Shown: one piece after another, positions 57,207 through 64,000 of the stretch
How the letters are laid out: each line of letters begins with the position of its first letter
Numbering within the stretch: position 1 is the first letter of the stretch
Source of the DNA: Legionella sp.
GTDB taxonomy: Bacteria > Pseudomonadota > Gammaproteobacteria > Legionellales > Legionellaceae
Length of the DNA: 64,000 nucleotides
NCBI GenBank assembly: GCA_013911415.1
Contig: JACETI010000003.1
Coordinates: 160,001-224,000, forward strand
Direction: 5' to 3'
Position numbers and translations under genes: made by a program
Notes under the pieces: model-generated
Database searches by the model: none
What the model saw: only the letters and a program-made list of their open reading frames with translations
What the model was told of the DNA's origin: nothing

Positions 57207-58367
57207 TTATGCCACTGCTTGAACGACTTTTCTTGCTGCATCGGTTAAACTGTCTGCGGCAATCACGTTTAACCCACTCTCATTTAAAAGCTGTGCGCCT
57301 AATTGGGCATTATTCCCTTCAAGACGTACAACAACCGGTACTTTGACAGAAACCTCTTTAACAGCATTAATAATACCTGTAGCAATGAGATCACAACGTA
57401 CAATGCCACCAAAAATATTGACTAAAATACCTTTTACCTTGCTGTCAGAAAGAATAATTTTCAGTGCTTCACTAACCCGTTCTTGCGTTGCACCACCACC
57501 CACATCTAAGAAATTTGCGGGCTCGCCTCCTTCTAATTTAATCACATCCATGGTAGCCATAGCCAATCCTGCGCCATTCACCATGCACCCGATTGTTCCA
57601 TCAAGCGGGATATAATTGAGTTCCCAATCGGTCGCACGGTTTTCTCGCTCATCTTCTTGACTGGGATCACGCATGCTTTTTAGCTGGGGCTGACGATACA
57701 ATGCATTGGCATCAACATTGATCTTTCCATCTAAGCACAAGAGACTACCTGACTTTGTTACAACCAGTGGGTTAATTTCTAGTAAGCTAAGATCACGCTC
57801 GACGAATAATTTACCAACGCCCAATAGCAGCTTTGTAAACTCTTTCACTTGATCATTGTTAAGCCCAAGCTTAAAGCCGATATCACGTGCTTGAAAAGGC
57901 ATAACACCCACCAATGGATCAACAATGACTTTAAAAATCTTTTCCGGTGTTTCTTCAGCAACTTTCTCGATGTCTACCCCACCTTCAGTGGAAGCCATCA
58001 ACACTAAACGTTGGGAAGCACGATCAATTAGAGCACTTAAATAAAGTTCACGGTCGATATCACAAGTTTCTTCAACGAGCACAGCATTCACGGGTTGACC
58101 TGTCGCGTCAGTTTGATAGGTAACAAGACGTGTCCCCAACAATGCTTTGACTGTTGTTGCTAATTCTTCTTTAGTAGAAACGATTTTGACGCCACCGGCT
58201 TTACCACGTCCACCGGCATGTACCTGCGCTTTCACAACCCAGCGTGAGGTTCTTAACTGTGAAGCAACCTGCAAGGCATCTTCCACATTGTAAGCAACTT
58301 GACCGTTAGGAACGGGTAATTGATAATTGGAAAACAATTGTTTTGCTTGATATTCATGTAAATTCAT
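57207..58367 (-). CDS. sucC: Succinyl-CoA ligase, beta subunit
   Basis: ATP-grasp subunit of succinyl-CoA ligase. [15 protein letters not shown] at the start, [19 protein letters not shown] for nucleotide binding, and [16 protein letters not shown] near the end are diagnostic. The 386-residue length is normal. Part of sdhAB-sucABCD. Confidence 0.97.
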   Translation of the reverse strand: MNLHEYQAKQLFSNYQLPVPNGQVAYNVEDALQVASQLRTSRWVVKAQVHAGGRGKAGGVKIVSTKEELATTVKALLGTRLVTYQTDATGQPVNAVLVEETCDIDRELYLSALIDRASQRLVLMASTEGGVDIEKVAEETPEKIFKVIVDPLVGVMPFQARDIGFKLGLNNDQVKEFTKLLLGVGKLFVERDLSLLEINPLVVTKSGSLLCLDGKINVDANALYRQPQLKSMRDPSQEDERENRATDWELNYIPLDGTIGCMVNGAGLAMATMDVIKLEGGEPANFLDVGGGATQERVSEALKIILSDSKVKGILVNIFGGIVRCDLIATGIINAVKEVSVKVPVVVRLEGNNAQLGAQLLNESGLNVIAADSLTDAARKVVQAVA

Positions 58368-58403
58368 TCTTCAACCTTCTTCAACAAAGTATTAGGCAAA
58401 TCG

Positions 58404-59690
58404 TTAGACGTTTAATATTAAACGTGTTGGATCTTCTAATATCTCTTTTACAGTCACTAAAAATTGTACGGATTCTTTACCATCAATCAAACGATGATCA
58501 TACGATAAAGCCACATACATCATTGGACGAATCACGACTTGGCCATTTTCTGCAATGGGTCTATCCATAATTTTATGCATGCCGAGAATCGCTGTTTGTG
58601 GTGGATTAATAATAGGCGTCGCTAATAAAGAGCCGAAGATACCACCATTAGTAATAGTGAAAGTACCGCCTTGCATTTCTTCCAACGCCAATTTCCCTTG
58701 CCGTGCTCGTGTTGCTAATTCAGCAATGTTTTTTTCAACTTCAGCCATGCTCATTTGATCAGCATTTTTTAACACAGGCACAACCAAACCACGTTCTGTC
58801 GATACCGCAATACCTACATCGTAATACCCGTGATAAATAATATCTTGACCATCAATAGATGCATTCACAGCCGGAAAACGTTTCAAGGCTTCAACAACGG
58901 CTTTAGTAAAGAAAGACATGAAACCTAGTTTAGCGCCGTGTTGCTTTTCAAAACGATCTTTGTATTGTGATCGCAATTGCATTACTGCATGCAAGTTAAT
59001 CTCATTAAAAGTCGTCAACATAGCCGCATTATGTTGCGCCTCAACCAAACGCTCAGCGATACGTGCGCGTAGGCGTGTCATTGGTACTCGACGCTCTTCT
59101 CTCTCACTACCTGCACTTGACTGTGCCGCAGGTTTGGATGCTGATTTCTCAGAAGATGATTGTTTTTTAATGTAAGCTTGTACATCTTCCTGTGTAATTT
59201 TTCCACCTTCCCCTGTTCCAGAAATTTGCGAAGGGCTTATATCATGAGATGCTAATAACCGTCGCACAGCAGGGCTAGTACTGGAACTAGAGGCAGCACC
59301 ATCTGAAGAAGATTCCTCTTGCTTGGAAGCTGCTTTCTCTGGGCCTTTATCAGTACCTTTTGATGTTTCTTTCTGAGCGGTCGCTTTCTCGCTTTTCTTC
59401 TCTTCCTCTGCAGAAGACGCTTCAGATGAATCGGATTTTTGTTCTGACGCAGCTTCTGTATTAATACGTGCTAATAATTGGCTTGCTGTAACCGTTTCCC
59501 CTTCAGGACAACAGATTTCTTCAAGTATTCCATCCGCTGGTGCAGGCACTTCAAGGACAACCTTGTCCGTCTCCAAATCCACGAGATTTTCGTCGCGCTG
59601 GACTTTATCTCCTACTTTTTTATGCCAAGCTGCTACTGTCGCATCTGCAACGGATTCAGGCAGCGCAGGGACTTTCAGTTCAATCGACAT
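58404..59690 (-). CDS. sucB: Dihydrolipoyl succinyltransferase (E2 of 2-oxoglutarate dehydrogenase)
   Basis: Core of the 2-oxoglutarate dehydrogenase complex. A lipoyl domain with K43 in ETDKV, a long low-complexity Ser/Glu/Lys/Ala linker (about 80-135), the peripheral-subunit-binding domain ([27 protein letters not shown]) and the catalytic domain with [11 protein letters not shown] carrying the active His. Length 428, slightly above E. coli (405) because of the linker. AAGGGGAAG precedes the ATG. Confidence 0.96.
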   Translation of the reverse strand: MSIELKVPALPESVADATVAAWHKKVGDKVQRDENLVDLETDKVVLEVPAPADGILEEICCPEGETVTASQLLARINTEAASEQKSDSSEASSAEEEKKSEKATAQKETSKGTDKGPEKAASKQEESSSDGAASSSSTSPAVRRLLASHDISPSQISGTGEGGKITQEDVQAYIKKQSSSEKSASKPAAQSSAGSEREERRVPMTRLRARIAERLVEAQHNAAMLTTFNEINLHAVMQLRSQYKDRFEKQHGAKLGFMSFFTKAVVEALKRFPAVNASIDGQDIIYHGYYDVGIAVSTERGLVVPVLKNADQMSMAEVEKNIAELATRARQGKLALEEMQGGTFTITNGGIFGSLLATPIINPPQTAILGMHKIMDRPIAENGQVVIRPMMYVALSYDHRLIDGKESVQFLVTVKEILEDPTRLILNV

Positions 59691-59763
59691 AACAGTTCTT
59701 CCCCTTATGAATCAGCTTTATGAGCGTTTATCTTCTGTGGTACCGGACTTTTAACGGATGAGA

Positions 59764-62574
59764 TTATTCATCCGATAATGCTTGTTTTACTAATGCTTCT
59801 TGCTGTTGCACATGTAAGGAGAAACTTCCTACTGAAGGTGCAGCGGCAAATCCCCGCCCTGCGTAGCGGAGCGATTGTCCTTGTGTTAAGCATTCATTCA
59901 TATGATGCTGTGAAGCAAACCAAACGCCTTGATTTTGTGGCTCTTCTTGGCACCAAACAATCGTCTTTGCATTTGGAAATTTTTGCAATTCTTTTTGTAA
60001 GGCTTTTTTCGGAAAGGGATACAATTGCTCAATACGAATAATGGCTGCCGTTGTTTGCTTGTTTTCCCGACGCGCTTGCAGCAAATCGTAATACACTTTG
60101 CCGCAGCACAATATGACTTTATTTACTTTGGAAGCATCTAAATCATCAACTTCAGGAATGACATTATAAAACTTACCGTCTGTTAAATCTTTCAAAGAAG
60201 AAATAGCCAATTTGTGACGTAACAAACTTTTTGGTGTCATAACAATGAGCGGCCGTCGAAAAGATCGCAGCATCTGGCGTCGTAATAGGTGAAAAATTTG
60301 CGCAGGCGTGGTTGGCGTGCATACTTGCATATTACGTTGCGCACAAAGCTGCATATAACGTTCTAAACGCGCTGAAGAATGTTCCGGCCCTTGACCTTCA
60401 TAACCATGGGGAAGCAGCATCACTAGGCCACAGAGGCGGCCCCATTTTTGTTCGCCTGAACTAATAAATTGATCAATAACAACCTGAGCACCATTCGCAA
60501 AGTCACCAAATTGCGCTTCCCACAAAACCAAAGAAGTTGGTTCAGCAGCAGCATACCCGTATTCAAAAGCTAAAACGGCTTCTTCTGATAAAACAGAATC
60601 AATCACATCAAAAGGTTTTTTAGGGTCAACCACTGTTTTTTCAAGGGGTATATACGACTCGCCCGTTTTCGCGTCATATAAAACCGCATGCCGATGCGCA
60701 AATGTTCCACGTCCACTGTCTTGGCCTGACAAACGTACACCGTAACGTTCATCTAATAGACTGGCGTAGGCCATGGCTTCTGCGTATCCCCAGTTTAAGG
60801 GTAATTCGCCTGCAGTCATTTTCACACGTTCATTTAAAAGACGCTTGACCACCGGATGCACTTCGAAGCCTTCGGGTAACCATTCAAGTTTTTTAGCAAG
60901 TTCGTTTAATTTTTCACAGGAGATTGACGTCTCAACGCTTTCTGTCCATTTACCATCTGTGTAGGGTGCCCAGCCATTGGATTTTTTACTTTCATCGTGA
61001 TTTTGCACCACTTCAACAACCATTTCACCCGTATCTAATTTATTGCGATAGTCTTCGGCCCACTGCTCAACTTCTTTTTCAGTGACCAATGCTTCTTTCG
61101 TCAATTGCTGGGCATAAAGCTCCCGCAATGGCTTTGTTGCTTTAATTTTTTGATACATGACGGGTTGTGTAATCGCAGGCTCATCTGCCTCGTTATGCCC
61201 ATGGCGACGATAACAAACCAGATCAATGACGACATCCCGTTTAAATTTCATACGAAATTCAAAGGCAATTTGTGCGGCAAATAAAACAGCTTCCGGATCA
61301 TCTCCATTGACATGGATAACCGGCGCTTGAACCATCTTTGCAACGTCAGTGCAGTATAGGGTTGACCGGGAATCCAGTGGATTACTCGTCGTAAATCCAA
61401 TTTGGTTATTAATGACAATGTGAACGGTACCACCTGTGCAATAACCGCGTGCTTGAGAAAAATTAAACGTTTCCATGACAACACCCTGTCCTGCAAAGGC
61501 AGCATCACCATGGATTACAATCGGTACGACGGTATCTTTATGCTCTAGGTCATCATATCTTCTCAAACGCGAGCGCGCAGAGCCTTCGATGACAGGGCCA
61601 ATAATTTCTAGATGAGACGGATTAAAAGCAAGTGCTACATGTAACGAAGCACCCGTCCGCGTACATATATCGGCAGAAAATCCTAAGTGATACTTGACGT
61701 CACCTGATCGTACTTGTTCAATTTTCCCTTCAAATTCTTGAAATAATGCGTCGGGTTCTTTGCCCAAAACATTGACGAGGACGTTCAGACGCCCTCTATG
61801 TGCCATACCGATGACAAATTCCTTGACGTTTTTTTGGCCCCCTTGATCGAGTAATTCTCGCATCAACGGAATTAACGCATCACCGCCTTCTAAAGAAAAC
61901 CGCTTCTGCCCCACAAAGCGCGTCCCTAAGTAACGTTCTAAGCCTTCTGCTGCAATTAAGTCTTTCAACAGTTCGCGTTTTTTATCCGCATCGTAACGAG
62001 GTCTACCGCGCACTGTCTCCATTTTTTGTTGGATCCACGCTGTCTCTTCATTATTTGAGATGTGCATGTACTCTATGCCAATGCTACCGCAATAGGTTTC
62101 TCGTAAAGCTTGATGAATGTCTTTTAAAGGCATTCGGGCACCATCAAAATACCGTCCTGCAAAAAAGGGACGAGACAAATCACCTTGGCCTAAATGATGG
62201 TAGCTCAAATCAAGGCTCGGTACATGATGACGGTGTGCCATCTCTAGGGGATCGAGTTTAGCTTCCTGATGGCCATAGGAACGATATGCATTCACTAAAT
62301 CAGCGACTTGATATTGAAGATTCTCCAGCGTGATCGTATCGCTTGATGCGGCAATCGGCTTTGAGGCTTTATTTAAAAAATAGGCTTGCAAATCACGATG
62401 AGGTTGCTCTTTTCCGTTATCCGTGTTTTTAGGTAAAGCATCGAAGGCAGCTCGCCAATCATCGGGAACCGAGCTAGGATCTTGCAAATAATCTTCGTAT
62501 AAATTATCAACATAAGTCATACTGCCAGCGGACAAGTAAGACCATGCCTTTTGAACATCTAGATAACGGCTCAT
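59764..62574 (-). CDS. sucA: 2-oxoglutarate dehydrogenase E1 component
   Basis: Thiamine diphosphate decarboxylase of the 2-oxoglutarate dehydrogenase complex, 936 residues as usual. The N-terminal binding segment SYLSAGSMTYVDNLYEDYL, FVIGMAHRGRLNVL, HGDAAFAGQGVV with the ThDP pyrophosphate region, and GQDSGRGTFAHRHAV are recognised. The end GYAGRGFAAAPSVGS-like motif is YAGRGFAAAPSVGSF. It begins five bases after sdhB. Confidence 0.97.
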   Translation of the reverse strand: MSRYLDVQKAWSYLSAGSMTYVDNLYEDYLQDPSSVPDDWRAAFDALPKNTDNGKEQPHRDLQAYFLNKASKPIAASSDTITLENLQYQVADLVNAYRSYGHQEAKLDPLEMAHRHHVPSLDLSYHHLGQGDLSRPFFAGRYFDGARMPLKDIHQALRETYCGSIGIEYMHISNNEETAWIQQKMETVRGRPRYDADKKRELLKDLIAAEGLERYLGTRFVGQKRFSLEGGDALIPLMRELLDQGGQKNVKEFVIGMAHRGRLNVLVNVLGKEPDALFQEFEGKIEQVRSGDVKYHLGFSADICTRTGASLHVALAFNPSHLEIIGPVIEGSARSRLRRYDDLEHKDTVVPIVIHGDAAFAGQGVVMETFNFSQARGYCTGGTVHIVINNQIGFTTSNPLDSRSTLYCTDVAKMVQAPVIHVNGDDPEAVLFAAQIAFEFRMKFKRDVVIDLVCYRRHGHNEADEPAITQPVMYQKIKATKPLRELYAQQLTKEALVTEKEVEQWAEDYRNKLDTGEMVVEVVQNHDESKKSNGWAPYTDGKWTESVETSISCEKLNELAKKLEWLPEGFEVHPVVKRLLNERVKMTAGELPLNWGYAEAMAYASLLDERYGVRLSGQDSGRGTFAHRHAVLYDAKTGESYIPLEKTVVDPKKPFDVIDSVLSEEAVLAFEYGYAAAEPTSLVLWEAQFGDFANGAQVVIDQFISSGEQKWGRLCGLVMLLPHGYEGQGPEHSSARLERYMQLCAQRNMQVCTPTTPAQIFHLLRRQMLRSFRRPLIVMTPKSLLRHKLAISSLKDLTDGKFYNVIPEVDDLDASKVNKVILCCGKVYYDLLQARRENKQTTAAIIRIEQLYPFPKKALQKELQKFPNAKTIVWCQEEPQNQGVWFASQHHMNECLTQGQSLRYAGRGFAAAPSVGSFSLHVQQQEALVKQALSDE

Positions 62575-62579
62575 CTTAA

Positions 62580-63302
62580 TTAGGTTTCCTCATTCATCAT
62601 CTGCACACGAATTTCTGAAATCGCTTTGGTTGGGTTAAGGCCCTTTGGACAAACTTGCGTACAATTCATAATTGAACGACATCGAAAAACACTGAAAGGA
62701 TCTTGCAAGTCATCCAAGCGCTCTTTCGTCGCAGTATCACGACTATCTGCTAGAAATCGTCGAGCCTGTAATAAACCAGCAGGCCCTACAAATTTGTCGG
62801 GATTCCACCAAAATGAGGGGCAAGAACTGGAGCAGCAAGCACATAAAATACATTCATACAGGCCATCCAGCTGCGCCCTTTCTTCCGGGGATTGTAACCG
62901 TTCGGTCGTGGGAACAGGTTCGTTGTTTTGTAAATAAGGTTTTATGCGTTCATATTGTTCGTAAAAAGTCGTCATATCAACAACGAGGTCCCTGACAACA
63001 GGAAAAGCCGGCAAAGGGCGAATGACTAATTTATCTGTCCCCAATTGTGACAGAGAAGTCACACAGGCTAATCGATTCATGCCATTAATGTTCATACCAT
63101 CAGAACCACACACCCCTTCCCGACATGAACGTCTAAAAGAAAGCGTCGAATCTTGTTCTTCCTTTAAGCGTTCCAGCAAGCTTAACAGCATCGGATCATT
63201 TTCTGTTGACACTGCCAATGTATAGTCTTGCATATACGGTTCTTTATCGTCGGTAGGGTTATAACGATAAATAGAAAAATTTACATTTTTCATGTTAGCC
63301 AC
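62580..63302 (-). CDS. sdhB: Succinate dehydrogenase iron-sulfur subunit
   Basis: Carries electrons from SdhA to the membrane subunits. The [2Fe-2S] cysteines are in SCREGVCGSDGMN...LACVT; the [4Fe-4S] and [3Fe-4S] cysteines are in CILCACCSSSCP and CRSIMNCTQVCPKGLNP. The 240-residue length is normal. Start GTG at 63302 is preferred because AGAGGAA lies just upstream; the in-frame ATG at 63293 would be 15 bases away. Confidence 0.97.
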   Translation of the reverse strand: MANMKNVNFSIYRYNPTDDKEPYMQDYTLAVSTENDPMLLSLLERLKEEQDSTLSFRRSCREGVCGSDGMNINGMNRLACVTSLSQLGTDKLVIRPLPAFPVVRDLVVDMTTFYEQYERIKPYLQNNEPVPTTERLQSPEERAQLDGLYECILCACCSSSCPSFWWNPDKFVGPAGLLQARRFLADSRDTATKERLDDLQDPFSVFRCRSIMNCTQVCPKGLNPTKAISEIRVQMMNEET

Positions 63303-63335
63303 GGTATTCCTCTCTTAATAAGGTTGACGTCTCAC

Positions 63336-64000
63336 CTAATACACTCGCTCTTTTGGAGCAAATGGAGGCACGTATTTCGGCGAAGCATTTACCGGTCTAT
63401 AGGCAATCGTATCGCCCTCAGGCAAATATACCGTATGCTTAATCCAATTGGCATCGTCGCGCTTAGGATAGTCTTCGCGGCTATGTGCACCACGACTTTC
63501 TGTGCGGGCTAATGCTGACTTAGCGGTTGCATAAGCCGTTGCCATCAAGTTATCCAACTCAAGCGCAGTAATCCTTTCTGTATTAAAAACTTTGGACTTA
63601 TCTGTTAATACGGCATGTTGTAATCGTGCTTGTAATGCTTGTAAACGCATCAAGCCTGCTTCCATGATGTCTCCTTTACGGAACACACCAAAGTCTTCCT
63701 GCATGACGCGTTGCATATCCTTGCGTATTTGGGTCAGATCTTCCCCTGTTTTCGAATGCTCCCAACGATTGTAACGTGCTAGGGAAGCATCGATTTGTTC
63801 GTCTGGTACGTAGTTTAATGCCGGTAACTGATGGGTCTGCCATAAATCTTCGACGTGTAGACCAGCGGCTCGACCAAAAACCACTAAATCTAAAAGCGAG
63901 TTTCCACCTAGCCGGTTAGCGCCATGCACTGAGACACAAGCACACTCGCCCACTGCATAAAGCCCCTCTACAATCTGGTCCACGCCATTGATTTGCGTGA
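63336..64000 (-). CDS. sdhA: Succinate dehydrogenase flavoprotein subunit (partial)
   Basis: Only the C-terminal part is in the window; the frame stays open through the right edge, so the start lies outside. The segment EGLYAVGECACVSVHGANRLGGNSLLDLVVFGRAAG is the conserved FAD-binding region of SdhA, followed by the helical domain and the ESRGAHSREDYPKRDD motif that holds substrate-side Arg and His residues. It ends with a typical tail 33 bases before sdhB. Confidence 0.96.
   Translation of the reverse strand, partial: TQINGVDQIVEGLYAVGECACVSVHGANRLGGNSLLDLVVFGRAAGLHVEDLWQTHQLPALNYVPDEQIDASLARYNRWEHSKTGEDLTQIRKDMQRVMQEDFGVFRKGDIMEAGLMRLQALQARLQHAVLTDKSKVFNTERITALELDNLMATAYATAKSALARTESRGAHSREDYPKRDDANWIKHTVYLPEGDTIAYRPVNASPKYVPPFAPKERVY

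Noticed and set aside
63336-63983. Complete 215-residue protein at the right edge
   Set aside because: The apparent start is an internal GTG of sdhA; the frame continues with SdhA-like sequence to the window edge.

Overview
The window is chromosomal DNA of a gammaproteobacterium, most likely of the order Legionellales (Coxiella/Legionella/Rickettsiella-like). This placement is inference from gene content: typical gammaproteobacterial operons (radC/coaBC-dut-algC, pgsA-tRNA-Gly-Cys-Leu, dcw cell-wall cluster, sdhAB-sucABCD), AT-rich codon use, a PAS-LuxR regulator, and several large proteins that look like secreted effectors of an intracellular bacterium. No database search was possible, so the genus is left open. 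No CRISPR array, insertion sequence, prophage or rRNA operon was seen.

Layout. 1-8.6 kb: housekeeping (tyrS, M23 endopeptidase, TPR-methyltransferase, algC, dut, coaBC, radC). 8.7-14.4 kb: accessory block with a Rap1a/Tai-like secreted protein, a host-attachment family protein, and a small cluster of a D-threonine-aldolase-like enzyme, a PAS-LuxR regulator, a 21-residue peptide ORF, an ATP-grasp ligase and a frameshifted MFS transporter. Two palindromes sit in the divergent promoter region. 14.4-21.2 kb: a possible GT-B glycosyltransferase-like protein and two tandem paralogues built from exact 33-residue helical repeats, lying directly downstream of a tRNA array. 21.2-27.7 kb: tRNA-Leu/Cys/Gly, pgsA, a HAD phosphatase, rluC, rne and a CorC-type protein. 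27.7-31.2 kb: a 1054-residue protein with a zeta-toxin-like kinase domain, overlapping a 120-residue partner. 31.5-45.2 kb: the cell division and peptidoglycan cluster on the minus strand (zipA, murF, mraY, murD, ftsW, murC, murB, ddl, ftsQ, ftsA, ftsZ, lpxC), lacking murG, murE, ftsI and ftsL and starting with zipA. 45.3-47.1 kb: a degenerate Gly/Tyr-rich gene and a 531-residue protein with two Rab-like GTPase folds. 47.3-56.3 kb: yqhA, desaturase, plsC, coaD, lolB, tRNA-Gln, prs, fis, a DUF945 protein, an RMF-like protein and pdxH. 56.3-64 kb: TCA cycle operon sucDCBA-sdhB-sdhA (read right to left), cut by the window edge.

How it fits together. Conserved blocks supply envelope synthesis, division and central metabolism, and the unusual material sits between them. 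The main candidates for undescribed biology are the tandem Rab-like pseudo-GTPase, the 33-residue-repeat paralogue pair, the zeta-kinase protein with its coupled partner, and the D-amino-acid/ATP-grasp cluster with its short peptide ORF and palindromic operators. All effector assignments are inference from domain architecture; no translocation signal was tested.
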